64,000 nucleotides of DNA from an uncultured Corynebacterium sp. (GTDB lineage: Bacteria; Actinomycetota; Actinomycetes; Mycobacteriales; Mycobacteriaceae). Position numbers and translations under genes: made by a program. The DNA is taken from contig NZ_CAMIBP010000008.1 of assembly GCF_946223165.1 (NCBI RefSeq), forward strand, positions 1 through 64,000, read 5' to 3'. Below the pieces are notes generated by a model. That model saw only the letters and a list, made by a program, of their open reading frames with translations, searched no databases and was not told the origin of the DNA. Positions 26,059 through 34,963 of this stretch are shown here, piece by piece (within the stretch, counting starts at the first letter, position 1; each line of letters begins with the position of its first letter).

Positions 26059-27690
26059 ATGCGTATCTCTTCCCGCGCTCTCCGCGCTGCTCTGGTTGCC
26101 ACCACCGTGGCTGCCTCCGCCGCCGTTGCACCGGTTGCCTCCGCTGCTGACAAGGCCCCGAAGAGCATCATCTACATGATCGGTGACGGCATGGGCTACG
26201 GCCACATCGCCAACACCAACCTCTTCGAGTCTGGTCAGTCCAAGTACCTCGTTGAGGGCGCCTTCGGCAAGGACACCGCCAAGGAGCTCGACGGCAAGGC
26301 CGTCCAGAAGTTCGAGGACTTCAACCGCCTGTCCATGGCCACCCACTCCGCCAACTCCGGCACCTTTGACCCGGAGAAGGCCTGGACCGATCACGAGTAC
26401 TTCAAGTCCGGCGCCACCGACTCCGCCGCTGCCGGCACTGCCATGGCCACCGGCGTCAAGGTGAACAACGGCGTCCTGGGTGTCTCCGAGTACGGCCACC
26501 CGATGGAGAACATCTCCGAGCGCGCCATCCGTGAGGGTAAGGCTGCTGGCGTCGTGACCTCCGTCGAGTTCAACCACGCTACCCCGGCCGCATTCGCTGC
26601 CCACAACAAGAACCGCAACAACTTCCTGGAGATCGGTCAGTCCATGATCGACTCCGACCTCACCGTTGTCATGGGCACCGGTCACCCGGAGTACGACGAC
26701 AACGCCAAGAAGGTGGAAGAGTCCGAGTACAACTACGACTACATCTCCAAGGAAAACCTCGCTGCCATGCGCGCCGGCTCCCTGGGCTGGGAGTTCACCG
26801 ACAACTCCGCCGACTTCGAGAAGTGGGCAAACGGCGAAGTTGAGGCTAACAAGAAGTACTTCGGCCTGGCACCGGTCCACACCACCCTGCAGCAGAACCG
26901 CGACGGCGCCACCAATGGCGATTACCCGACCAACGCCATGCCGGGCACTGACCCGAAGAACGACGTGGTGGATCTCCCGACCATGACCAAGGCTGCTCTC
27001 AACATCCTGTCCAAGGATGAGGACGGCTTCTCCGTCATGATCGAGGGCGGCGCCATCGACTGGTCCGGTCACGCTGACCAGACCGCTCGCAACATCGAAG
27101 AGGTTCAGGACTTCAACAAGTCCGTCGAGGCCGTCATCGACTGGGTTGAGAACAACTCCTCCTGGGATGAGACCCTGGTCATCGTTACCGCTGACCACGA
27201 GACCGGCTTCCTCTCCGGCGTGGACGAGGACAAGACCTGGAACGCCATGACCGGCGAGCAGGGCAAGGCTCCGAACGTCCAGTGGTACTCCAACGAGCAC
27301 ACCAACCAGGTCGTCCCGTTCTTCTTCAAGGGCGCTGGCTCTGAGGACATCAAGGCCAAGGTCGTGGGCAAGGACTACGTCCGCGGTGACTTCATCGACA
27401 ACACCGCCGTTGCCAAGCTCATCTTCGACGAGTGGTGGTTCAACACCTCCGGCAACGACGATGACAACAAGGGTGACGACAACAAGGGCGGCGACAACAA
27501 GGGCGATAACAACGCTGATGACAACAAGGACGACTCCAAGAAGGAGTCCGGTTCCTCCAACGGCATCGGCGCTGGCTTCATCGGTGCCGGCATCATGGCC
27601 GCCATCGCTGGCGCAATCGCAGCCATCGCTCAGGCTCTGGGCGTTCTGAAGATTGACCTCTCCGCTCTCACCAAGGGCGTCAAGTTCTAA
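26059..27690 (+). CDS. phoA: Secreted alkaline phosphatase with C-terminal hydrophobic tail
   Basis: A 543-residue exported phosphomonoesterase. The Sec signal peptide (MRISSRALRAALVATTVA ... ASA/ADK) is cleaved near residue 30. Metal site IYMIGDGMG, nucleophile Ser122 in GATDSAAAGTAMATG, and later GGAIDWSGHAD and TADHETG motifs are those of PhoA-type enzymes. After the catalytic domain comes an Asp/Asn/Lys/Gly-rich low-complexity linker (about 463-499) and a hydrophobic Ala/Ile/Gly segment (about 500-533) ending LTKGVKF, probably anchoring the enzyme in the cell envelope. Codon use is highly biased, consistent with high expression. The open frame begins 17 codons earlier, but that extension precedes the signal peptide and has no ribosome site. 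Confidence 0.93.
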   Translation: MRISSRALRAALVATTVAASAAVAPVASAADKAPKSIIYMIGDGMGYGHIANTNLFESGQSKYLVEGAFGKDTAKELDGKAVQKFEDFNRLSMATHSANSGTFDPEKAWTDHEYFKSGATDSAAAGTAMATGVKVNNGVLGVSEYGHPMENISERAIREGKAAGVVTSVEFNHATPAAFAAHNKNRNNFLEIGQSMIDSDLTVVMGTGHPEYDDNAKKVEESEYNYDYISKENLAAMRAGSLGWEFTDNSADFEKWANGEVEANKKYFGLAPVHTTLQQNRDGATNGDYPTNAMPGTDPKNDVVDLPTMTKAALNILSKDEDGFSVMIEGGAIDWSGHADQTARNIEEVQDFNKSVEAVIDWVENNSSWDETLVIVTADHETGFLSGVDEDKTWNAMTGEQGKAPNVQWYSNEHTNQVVPFFFKGAGSEDIKAKVVGKDYVRGDFIDNTAVAKLIFDEWWFNTSGNDDDNKGDDNKGGDNKGDNNADDNKDDSKKESGSSNGIGAGFIGAGIMAAIAGAIAAIAQALGVLKIDLSALTKGVKF

Positions 27691-27704
27691 GTTGTGAAGC
27701 AGCT

Positions 27705-27773
27705 CCACGCCTCGGCGTGGTTCCCCTGTAGCCCCGTTCCATCCCGCTTCGTGCGAGGTAGAGCGGGGCTTTC
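27705..27773 (+). terminator. Double hairpin terminator after phoA
   Basis: CCACGCC-TC-GGCGTGG (27705-27720) is followed by AGCCCCG (27730-27736) pairing with CGGGGCT (27764-27770) and a short TTT. The second stem encloses a 27-nt loop that contains further complementary bases. Confidence 0.7.
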
Positions 27774-27815
27774 CCAGCTCGTGGACACGATGTAGAAACC
27801 CCGCACGGGGTGGCC

Positions 27816-27821
27816 TAAAAT
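27816..27821 (+). promoter_or_regulatory. -10 box for the unknown 810-aa gene
   Basis: TAAAAT, seven bases before ATG 27829, with no ribosome site. Leaderless start inferred. Confidence 0.5.
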
Positions 27822-27828
27822 GGTCGAA

Positions 27829-30261
27829 ATGACTTCGAAGCCAAACCCCATCCCCACTCCGTTCTTCGAAACTACCTCCGGCAGCCACATGGCGCCGTTC
27901 CTGCACCTGACTCAGCGCGCTGTTGCGCTGGTCCTTCCCGACTGCGGCGAGGACTGGACCGTCGTCATCGATGACGCACCGGCGCGTGTGTACCGCCCCG
28001 AGCACACTCTGCGGGTGAGCCTCGACCGCCCGTTCGTGACACTCACGGCAACGGCGGGGGAGCACACTTTTGCCTTTGAGGGCGTCCGCGACCGCATCTT
28101 CGCAGTCCCGGCGCGCCGTGAGCAGACCCGAGCCCTCTTCGTCCCGCGCGGCACCACCGTGTCCCCGGAGCCGCTGGAGCGGCGCGATTCACCGTGGGCG
28201 GGCTGGGCTGTTGTCACCGTGCCCGCTGAGGCGACGCTCGACGTCCAGGTGCCCTTCCAGCCGGCGATGACCGTCGAGCCCGCCGTCGACGAATGTTTCA
28301 CGTGGAACACTCGGGACGCGCAGCAATATGCGCTCCCCAATGCGGTAACCGTCGACAAGGAGCCAGTGTTCACTGCGTCGCCGACGATTGAGGCCCGCGT
28401 GCCGCTCACGGTGGAGTTGGAATATATCTCGCCGGAGGGGGAGAGGGAAGAGGTCTCTGAGGAGTCCATTGCGCCCGGCACGCACGAGATCTTCGCCATG
28501 GATACGTACGAGGACCCGTGGGTCGGCCGCTACTGCGTCACCATCAAGCGCGAGGGCGTCGCCATCGATGCGCGCCACATCACGATCGCGGAGGGGCTCC
28601 ACATCCGCTACACCAACGATGGCCCGCGCGGCACGACCTTCCGGTCCGTCGACGCCACGGGCAGCCTTTCCCCGTTTAACTACACGCTGGCCGCCGCCCC
28701 GAAGAAGCCGGTCATCGTGACCAAGGGGCTGCGCGACCTAGGAAACGAGCCTACGCGCGCCGAGGTGGTCTCCTCCGAGGCCGGTTACGAGGCCGCCTTC
28801 GACATCGTCCCGGCCGCCGTGACTGCACGCTTCCGCTACACCGGCGAGGAGCCCGTGGAATTCAGCGCCAAGCGCACCATCCTCGCGGGTTTCCTGGACG
28901 AGGAATCGCATTTCACCGTCCACGCTCCCGAGGGGCTGCCGCTGGCCAAGTTCGTGAGCATCGATAAGCGCGCCAAGATCAAGGACCTCGTGAGCGCCGG
29001 CGGCAGCACCGTCGCCCGCCGCAGCTTGAGCATCTCCAACGCGCAGCTCAGGGACGCGCTGGGCAAGCAGTCCTCCATCGAGCTCTACCTGCTGTGGTCC
29101 ACGCTCACGTACGAGGACTACCTCGCCGGGCTGAGCGCGGAGGAGCGGGCTACTCACGAGGCGCAAGATGCGGATCGCCGCCAGCTCGAGTACGAGGCGA
29201 CGGCTGCCTCCGATCTCATCTACGCCGGCCTCGCCACCGTGCGCAAGGCACCGCTGGCCACCCGCGCCGCACTCGCCGATGCCGCCGTGGCCCTCGAGTG
29301 GGCCACAGAGCCCACGCCCGCCGACGGGGAACAGGCAGCCGGACCGGATATGCCGCACGTGCGCGCTTTCGCCTGGGAGCTGGCGCATCCGACCGCCGCG
29401 CCGGTTGAGCTCGAGCGCACTGCGCCGGACGACGATGCGGATGCAGCCCAGGGCCAGGTACCCGGCTTCGTCGCGCCGCAGCTTGAGGCACCGTTGGTGC
29501 TCGACCTCCGCCTCACGACGCCGGGCTCGGACCTCGCCGTCCCCACGCATCCCGCCGCGAGCTCGCTCATCGTCGAGGGCAGCAGCACTCCCGAGGCCCT
29601 GGGGATCCCTACGGACCCCGCCGTGGCCCTGTCGGAGTACGCTGCGCTGCGCGGCATCGGCAAGCACAGCCGGAACGCCACACTGGCCGCACGCCTGGCG
29701 GCGCTGGGAGAACGCCTCTCCGCGCTGGCGGCACTCGTGACCGACGCCGGGCCCGAGATCGCCATCGAGACCGGCCTGAACCTCCGCGCCGGCACGGTGG
29801 AGGCCACGCCGCTGCCCGCCGATGACCGTACCCAGCCGCTGCTCTTGCAGGCCGCACTCGGCACCGAGGACAGCGCCGACCCGCGGATCGACGCCCTGCG
29901 CGAGTGCTTCCGCAACGACATCGCGCTACACCGCCTCTACGTCCTGCGGGAGCTGCGCCAGACGGCGGACGTCCTCGCCTCCGGGCTCAGCGGAATGGAC
30001 ACCTCGGTCACGCACACGCTCATCGCGCTGCAGGCCTTCGCGGCTGCCCCCACGGTCCTCAAGGCCGCGGGCAGCGTGCCCTACGTGTCCTACGTGTTTG
30101 CCCTCGCCGCCCGTGCGCTGGCCAACGGCAAGGCCGCCGACGGTGCCGCAACCGTGGAAGCGCTTCTGCGCGACAACGCCCCGCGCCTGGCCGCCGTCGC
30201 CCGCCTGGCGCCCTCCCTTATCACCTACGACCTCGTCACCGGAGAAGCGCTCACTCGATAA
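27829..30261 (+). CDS. Unknown large cytoplasmic protein, 810 aa
   Basis: No family recognised. The product has no signal peptide and no membrane segment. The first 370 residues look beta-rich, with repeated short blocks such as HTLRVSLDRPFVTLTATAG, RVPLTVELEYISPEGE and GLHIRYTNDGPRGTTF, suggesting stacked immunoglobulin-like or sandwich domains. Residues about 390-810 are Ala/Leu-rich and helical (LRDALGKQSSIELYLLWSTL, RQLEYEATAASDLIYAGLAT, ALAARALANGKAADGAATVE). The annotated frame starts three codons earlier, but the TAAAAT box seven bases upstream favours MTSKPNPIP at 27829. A parS-like palindrome lies inside at 28294-28309, coding for CFTWNT. It ends 96 nt before the pRiA4b-type gene, same strand. 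Scaffold or defence roles are conceivable but unsupported. Confidence 0.85.
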   Translation: MTSKPNPIPTPFFETTSGSHMAPFLHLTQRAVALVLPDCGEDWTVVIDDAPARVYRPEHTLRVSLDRPFVTLTATAGEHTFAFEGVRDRIFAVPARREQTRALFVPRGTTVSPEPLERRDSPWAGWAVVTVPAEATLDVQVPFQPAMTVEPAVDECFTWNTRDAQQYALPNAVTVDKEPVFTASPTIEARVPLTVELEYISPEGEREEVSEESIAPGTHEIFAMDTYEDPWVGRYCVTIKREGVAIDARHITIAEGLHIRYTNDGPRGTTFRSVDATGSLSPFNYTLAAAPKKPVIVTKGLRDLGNEPTRAEVVSSEAGYEAAFDIVPAAVTARFRYTGEEPVEFSAKRTILAGFLDEESHFTVHAPEGLPLAKFVSIDKRAKIKDLVSAGGSTVARRSLSISNAQLRDALGKQSSIELYLLWSTLTYEDYLAGLSAEERATHEAQDADRRQLEYEATAASDLIYAGLATVRKAPLATRAALADAAVALEWATEPTPADGEQAAGPDMPHVRAFAWELAHPTAAPVELERTAPDDDADAAQGQVPGFVAPQLEAPLVLDLRLTTPGSDLAVPTHPAASSLIVEGSSTPEALGIPTDPAVALSEYAALRGIGKHSRNATLAARLAALGERLSALAALVTDAGPEIAIETGLNLRAGTVEATPLPADDRTQPLLLQAALGTEDSADPRIDALRECFRNDIALHRLYVLRELRQTADVLASGLSGMDTSVTHTLIALQAFAAAPTVLKAAGSVPYVSYVFALAARALANGKAADGAATVEALLRDNAPRLAAVARLAPSLITYDLVTGEALTR
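28294..28309. other. parS-like centromere site 1
   Basis: TGTTTCACGTGGAACA is the reverse complement of TGTTCCACGTGAAACA, a full match to the bacterial parS consensus TGTTNCACGTGAAACA. It lies within the coding sequence of the unknown 810-aa protein. Bound by ParB in bacteria generally. Confidence 0.8.
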
Positions 30262-30357
30262 GAGAAGTGCGAGATGAGGGGAGCGCAGGAAAAGATGCCC
30301 GCCCCCATGTCGCATGGTGCGACGCACGCACGGCCGCAGACGGGGCATACTGTGTGC

Positions 30358-31995
30358 ATGCACCTTCATCTCCACGTCGAACTCCGCGGCGTCACCCCGC
30401 CCGTGACCCGCGATATCGCACTGCCCGCCGATGCCACGCTCACCGGACTCCACCACGTTCTCCAGGCCGCCTTCGGCTGGGAGGACCGGCACCTCCACCG
30501 CTTTGCTGCTGCCGACGGTCGCGGCTACGCGGACTTTAGCGATGGCGGCGACATCTCCGAGCGTGGCATCGGCGTCCGTGAGCTCCTCGCCCAGCCCGGC
30601 GATACTCTCGAGTACACCTATGATTTCGGTGACCAATGGGTTCATCGGGTCGTCCTCGTCGGGACCGCTGACAACACCACCGCCGCCGATGCCGCGCGCC
30701 TCCTGGCGCTCGAGGGCCTCGCCCCCGTCGAGGATTGTGGCTCGCCGAGCGGCTGGGAGGAGCTTCGCGCAGCCGCAGCGGCCGCCGTGGGGGATGCGCC
30801 GCTGACAGACGTTCAGGCGGAGCTCGTCGACCATTACTTCGGCGGGTCGGCGGCGCAGGCGGAGAGCTTCCTCGCGTTGCCCTCGCCGGAGTACGAGCAG
30901 GCGCTTGCCGCGCGTGTCGCGGCGGCGAACCCTATGGCCGAGCCCAGCTCCGAGCCGCGCCCGGAGCTCAGCGCCGAGGCCGCCCTGGGCCAGCTCCACG
31001 GGATGCTCGCAGACATGGATACCGACGCCATGACTATCGATGAGCTCAACTCCGTCGTCACGGACTTCTTCGGTTCCGCCGGTGGCGGCCCGGGCCTGGG
31101 CGGGCTTTTCGGGGGCGCCTGGGATGGCGCGGACGGGGACGACGACGATGCTGACGAGTACTTCGATGACACCCGGACTATCGCCACCAACGGTGCGGCG
31201 GTGCACCGTGCCGTCGAGCGCGGCAGCCTCGTCGATGCCCTCGACGCCGCGACGACGAATGGCCCCTTCTACCGCATGCTCAGCGAGTTCCAGACAATGG
31301 AGCCCCTCGAGTTCGCGCCCGCCGACGCCGCCCGCCTAGGCGCCGCCGTGCAGGGCGTCGTCGCCCTCGTGCCACGGGTCCTCGCGAAAACCCCGGGCTT
31401 CATGTCGGTTAGCCCCACGCAGGCCGCCCGCATCGTCGACGCCCTCGGTGTCACGGGGCTCGATTCGGACCGCGTCGAGGCGCTGGCCGACGCCGTCGTG
31501 TATTACCTCGGCCACGCGGGCTACCTAGACTGGACCGCCACCGGTATGATTCCCACCGAACACGGCGCCGAGCTCCTCACGCTCAGCCCGGAGGAGGCCG
31601 GCTACCACGTCACCCGCCGCCTGCCCACTGGCCAGGCGGACCACTTCGTCCTCCAGTGCGCCGTCATGCTCGACATTCTCGTCGGAACGAGGGCCACACG
31701 GGCACTCGCCCAGGAGCGGGGCACCACCGCGCCGGAGATGCATAAGGAATTCCTCCACCTCCTCGCGGAGGACGTCTGGCCGTCTGAGGATCCTGACTAT
31801 GCGGAGGAGGACATCTGGGAGGATTTCCAATACGCGCACACCGTGCTCAGCACCCTGGGCCTGGGTACTCCGCACGCCTTCGTCCCCGGCGAAATCGTCT
31901 TCAAACCCGCCGTCAAGGCCTTCCTATACCGCTGCCTGACGCAGGCCGACCCGCAGTGGGTCCTTCCCGTGTCGGAAGCCGGCACCCGGGACTAA
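30358..31995 (+). CDS. Plasmid pRiA4b ORF-3 family protein
   Basis: A 545-residue cytoplasmic protein whose N-terminus (HLHLHVELRGVTPPVTRDI, then HHVLQAAFGWEDRHLHRF, YTYDFGDQWVHRVVLVG) is a clear pRiA4b ORF-3 domain. A Glu/Asp/Gly-rich linker near residues 240-270 joins a helical C-terminal region of unknown role. The frame is open from 30274, but the domain begins right at 30358. CATACT lies six bases upstream of that ATG, so a leaderless start is favoured; ATG 30295 with AGGAAAAG is the alternative. A decayed relative occupies 1990-3269. Function of the family is not established. Confidence 0.82.
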   Translation: MHLHLHVELRGVTPPVTRDIALPADATLTGLHHVLQAAFGWEDRHLHRFAAADGRGYADFSDGGDISERGIGVRELLAQPGDTLEYTYDFGDQWVHRVVLVGTADNTTAADAARLLALEGLAPVEDCGSPSGWEELRAAAAAAVGDAPLTDVQAELVDHYFGGSAAQAESFLALPSPEYEQALAARVAAANPMAEPSSEPRPELSAEAALGQLHGMLADMDTDAMTIDELNSVVTDFFGSAGGGPGLGGLFGGAWDGADGDDDDADEYFDDTRTIATNGAAVHRAVERGSLVDALDAATTNGPFYRMLSEFQTMEPLEFAPADAARLGAAVQGVVALVPRVLAKTPGFMSVSPTQAARIVDALGVTGLDSDRVEALADAVVYYLGHAGYLDWTATGMIPTEHGAELLTLSPEEAGYHVTRRLPTGQADHFVLQCAVMLDILVGTRATRALAQERGTTAPEMHKEFLHLLAEDVWPSEDPDYAEEDIWEDFQYAHTVLSTLGLGTPHAFVPGEIVFKPAVKAFLYRCLTQADPQWVLPVSEAGTRD

Positions 31996-31998
31996 ACT
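31993..31998 (+). promoter_or_regulatory. -10 box of the MOSC gene
   Basis: TAAACT overlaps the stop of the preceding gene and ends seven bases before ATG 32006. Leaderless start inferred. Confidence 0.5.
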
Positions 31999-32005
31999 CA
32001 CCGCC

Positions 32006-32698
32006 ATGCAGGTCATCTCCACCAACGTCGGATCCGCCGAGGACAATCCCGGTCCCCGCTACCCGCGGACCGGGATCAACAAGCAGCCGGTCGACGTGCT
32101 TCACCTCGCCATCCCCGGCCCACATTACGGGGATGGCTCCGGCGTGCAGGGGGACTTCGTGGGCGACAACGAGCACCACGGCGGGGCCGATAGGGCCGTG
32201 TACGCCTACTCCCGCGAGGAGCTCGACTACTGGTCCGCGCGCCTCGGCAGCACGCTGGCCAACGGCTCGTTCGGGGACAACCTCACTACCCGCGGCATCG
32301 ACCTCAAGCAGCTTGTCATCAACCAGCGCGTCCGCATCGGCAGCGCCGTGCTTGAGGTCTCCGTGCCCCGCACACCCTGCGCCACCTTCGCCGCCTGGAT
32401 GGGGGAGAAGGGCTGGCTCAAGTCCTGGTCGGAGCGCGCGGACTGCGGCTGCTATTTCCGCATCATCGAACCGGGCGACATCCGCCCCGGGGATGCCATC
32501 GAGCTGGGCCCAGCCCCAGATCATGGGGTGACCATGACCGAGGCCTTCCGCGCCAAGATGGGCGACCTCGACGTCGCGCACAAGGTGGTGACGGCCCAAT
32601 GCCTTCCCGCGCATCATCACAACGCGGTCCTCAAGCGCATCGAGGTGGCGGAGAAGCACGCTGCGATCAGCGCAGCGCGGTCGACGACGCGTTCTTAA
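32006..32698 (+). CDS. MOSC domain protein (YiiM-like)
   Basis: A 230-residue protein with a MOSC (molybdenum cofactor sulfurase C-terminal) domain. The N-terminal beta-barrel region has the TGINKQPV phrase, HHGGADRAVYAYSREELDYW and FGDNLTTRGID. The conserved cysteine is in PRTPCATFAAWMG (near residue 125), followed by GCYFRIIEPGDIRPGD. Stand-alone MOSC proteins handle sulfur transfer or reduction of N-hydroxylated compounds with a molybdenum cofactor; the substrate here is unknown. No cofactor-biosynthesis genes are adjacent. Confidence 0.92.
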   Translation: MQVISTNVGSAEDNPGPRYPRTGINKQPVDVLHLAIPGPHYGDGSGVQGDFVGDNEHHGGADRAVYAYSREELDYWSARLGSTLANGSFGDNLTTRGIDLKQLVINQRVRIGSAVLEVSVPRTPCATFAAWMGEKGWLKSWSERADCGCYFRIIEPGDIRPGDAIELGPAPDHGVTMTEAFRAKMGDLDVAHKVVTAQCLPAHHHNAVLKRIEVAEKHAAISAARSTTRS

Positions 32699-32710
32699 GG
32701 GGGTCGGCAC

Positions 32711-33115
32711 TCAGCCTAGAGCGCTGGAATTCTTTCGGCGCCTGCGAGAAGGTTCTGCGTGAGTTTCTCGCGTCCGAATGAGCACCACATCCGCCAGCGG
32801 CGCCAGAGCGCGCAGGCCCGGCACGATGGCGCTATAGCCATTCGTATGGGAGATTTCGTTGGTCCAGCGGGGGTACGGGGACACACGCCGAACATCGAGG
32901 AAGCGCTGCACAATCCCGAGCCGCGATACTCCCCAGCGACCGTCAGACCGACTAGTTTCACGTGAAACCCTACATCTCGGAACTTGAGGATCTCGCTGGC
33001 GATGAAGTCCGGATTGGACAGGATGTTCTCGAAAATAATGCTCTGACTGTGGGCGCGACCGTACTCGATGAGCAATGACGTCCGGAGATACCGGAAAATC
33101 CCCCGGAGTCAACAT
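32711..33115 (-). pseudogene. Zeta-toxin-like relic
   Basis: Minus-strand reading in two frames: it starts at 33115 (MLTPGDFPVSPDVIAH), switches to LIEYGRAHSQSIIFENILS and KFRDVGFHVKLVGLTVAGEY, then returns to SRLGIVQRFLDVRRVSPYPRW and PLADVVLIRTRETHAEPS. The middle matches the zeta-toxin pattern 'a...grSvvfEgtl.np...i..fr.aGy.v.v..l.v....s..r' of UDP-GlcNAc kinases. The N-terminal P-loop is missing, and at least two frameshifts break the remainder, so no active toxin is made. It begins two bases after the stop of the 87-aa gene, the arrangement expected of an antitoxin-toxin operon. parS-like site 2 lies inside it. Confidence 0.6.
32954..32969. other. parS-like centromere site 2
   Basis: AGTTTCACGTGAAACC carries the perfect 14-bp palindromic core GTTTCACGTGAAAC within the zeta-toxin relic. 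Confidence 0.85.
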
Positions 33116-33117
33116 TG

Positions 33118-33381
33118 TCAGGCCGCCTCAGGGTTGGATGCACGCTCGCGCAAGCGGTGGGCGAGCCCCTCTGCCGCGGACCGGGTGGCCTCGAGATCGG
33201 TATTGACCACCGCGGCCACGGCGTCATCGACCAGCCAGGCCCGGCGAATCCACCACTGCTCGTCGACGTCTGTCGTCGCCTTCACGGCACGGTTGGGGAA
33301 GGCCGCCTTCAACGACGAGGCAACCTCCTTCATCGCGTCATACGCAGCGAACTCAACTTGGGACACCGACGGTGTACTCAT
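33118..33381 (-). CDS. Probable antitoxin of the zeta-toxin relic, 87 aa
   Basis: A small acidic/helical protein (MSTPSVSQVEFAAYDAMKEV ... LAHRLRERASNPEAA) with no membrane segment. Its stop is two bases upstream of the zeta-like relic, same strand. Size and position fit the small antitoxins that precede zeta-type kinases in actinobacteria, but no diagnostic motif is visible. It appears intact, which would leave an orphan antitoxin. Confidence 0.6.
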   Translation of the reverse strand: MSTPSVSQVEFAAYDAMKEVASSLKAAFPNRAVKATTDVDEQWWIRRAWLVDDAVAAVVNTDLEATRSAAEGLAHRLRERASNPEAA

Positions 33382-33426
33382 GCGGCGCAGTCCAGCAGCG
33401 AGAGCGCCGACCGCAGCCCGCGAACA

Positions 33427-34800
33427 CTAGCCGTTGATGATGTGCGGGTAGGCCAGGCCCTTGAGTCCCTCGGTCCCGAACTCGACGCCGCCGTGGGAGT
33501 TGATCCACGTGGTGCCGGCCTCCAGCCGTTGGGCCACCTCGAGGGCGCGCTCGCGGTTGGAGGACCACACGGAGGAGCCCAGGCCGACATCGAGCTTATT
33601 CGCCTGCTCGATGGCCCAATCCAGATCGTCGTACTTGATGATAGGCAGAGCGGGGCCAAACTGCTCCTCGACGACGAGCGGGTTGTCCGGATCGATGTCG
33701 GCGACGAGGGTGGCCGGGTAGAAGTTGCCGGGCGCGTCGTAGTCCGGGTCACCACCGATGAGAATGCGTGCGCCCGAGTCTTTCGCGGCCTTGACGAGGC
33801 GGTCGACGATGTCGAACTGCGCCCGGTTCTGCAGCGGGCCGAGGACGTTGTCCTCGTCAAGGCCGATACCCATGGGGGAGGCCCGGACGACGGCGACGAG
33901 CGCCTCGCAGACGGCATCGTACAGAGGGGCCGGGACGTAGAGGCGCTTCATGGCCGCACAGGTCTGGCCCGTGTTGATGAAGGCGCCCCAGAAGAGATCG
34001 CCGGCGATGGCGGCCGGATCGGCATCATCCAGCACGATGCCGGCATCGTTGCCGCCAAGCTCGAGCGTAAGGCGAGCCAGCGTGCCCGCGGAGGACTCCA
34101 CGATCTTGCGGCCCGTGGCGGTGGAGCCGGTGAACATGATCTTGTCCACGTCCGGGTGAGCGGTCAGCTGCGCGCCCACAGCACCGTCGCCGGTGACGAC
34201 TTGGAGAACGTCGTCGGGCAACACGGAGTTGAGCACGTGCGCGAGCGCGAGGACCGACAGCGGGGTGTATTCGGACGGCTTGACGACGACGGCGTTGCCC
34301 ATGCGGAGCGCCGGCGCGATCTGCCACACGGTGATCATCATCGGCCAATTCCAGGGCCCGACGGCGCCCACCACGCCCAGCGGTCGATACGTCACTGTTG
34401 CTTTAATATCGTCATCCACGGCGACGTAGTCGGGGGAGTCAAAGGATGCGGTGGCGCGCAACCACGCGGCGCACGCGCCAACCTCGAAGCGGGCATTCGG
34501 TCCGTTGAGCGGCTTGCCTTGCTCGCGGGAGAGAAGCTCGGCAAGCGCATCCGCCGCGGCCTCGACGGCATCGGCGGCAGCAAGGAGGAGCTCGCGGCGC
34601 GCCGAGTCACCGAGGGCGGCGAAGGACGGCTGGGCCACCCGGGCGCGGGCTACGGCACCGTCAACGTCGGCGAGCACCGGCGCGTGGCCGAGGAGCTCGC
34701 CCGTGGCGGGATCGTGGATGGCCTGCCCGGCCCCGGCAGGCTCGGCGGCAGTAGGGGCGGTAGCGGCAACGGCGGAAAGAAGTTCGGAGTACGTCGTCAT
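33427..34800 (-). CDS. NAD(P)-dependent aldehyde dehydrogenase
   Basis: A 457-residue ALDH superfamily enzyme oxidising an aldehyde to a carboxylate. VVGAVGPWNWPMMITVWQIA (Rossmann entry), KPSEYTPLS, FTGSTATGRKIVESSAG, catalytic Glu in LTLELGGNDAGIVL and nucleophile Cys in FINTGQTCAAMKR are all present. The C-terminus (GVEFGTEGLKGLAYPHIING) is the shorter form seen in one ALDH subgroup, so it is not truncated. The start at 34800 follows GAAGGA; a longer frame lacks a site. Substrate not predictable; no pathway neighbours. Confidence 0.93.
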   Translation of the reverse strand: MTTYSELLSAVAATAPTAAEPAGAGQAIHDPATGELLGHAPVLADVDGAVARARVAQPSFAALGDSARRELLLAAADAVEAAADALAELLSREQGKPLNGPNARFEVGACAAWLRATASFDSPDYVAVDDDIKATVTYRPLGVVGAVGPWNWPMMITVWQIAPALRMGNAVVVKPSEYTPLSVLALAHVLNSVLPDDVLQVVTGDGAVGAQLTAHPDVDKIMFTGSTATGRKIVESSAGTLARLTLELGGNDAGIVLDDADPAAIAGDLFWGAFINTGQTCAAMKRLYVPAPLYDAVCEALVAVVRASPMGIGLDEDNVLGPLQNRAQFDIVDRLVKAAKDSGARILIGGDPDYDAPGNFYPATLVADIDPDNPLVVEEQFGPALPIIKYDDLDWAIEQANKLDVGLGSSVWSSNRERALEVAQRLEAGTTWINSHGGVEFGTEGLKGLAYPHIING

Positions 34801-34910
34801 GTCAGATTCCTTCAGGGACAAGCGGCAAGTGCCGGATGGCGTTCGAAAAGGCGCGGCGCCCAAAGGCGATGCTGCCGCCACAGTACCCAATGTGTGCGAA
34901 CCCGCGCCGC

Positions 34911-34926
34911 GGTTTCACGTGAAACC
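34911..34926. other. parS-like centromere site 3
   Basis: GGTTTCACGTGAAACC, a perfect 16-bp palindrome in the intergenic region upstream of the aldehyde dehydrogenase. Confidence 0.88.
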
Positions 34927-34963
34927 TGCTGAATCGACCGACTAGCCGACGAGCGTCAGCGTC

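Noticed and set aside
26032..28065. 677-codon open frame antisense to phoA
   Set aside because: Follows from the strong codon bias of phoA; no recognisable domain.
33427..33500. Truncated aldehyde dehydrogenase C-terminus
   Set aside because: The ending G-V-E-F-G-T-E-G...PHIING matches a natural ALDH subgroup rather than a broken one.
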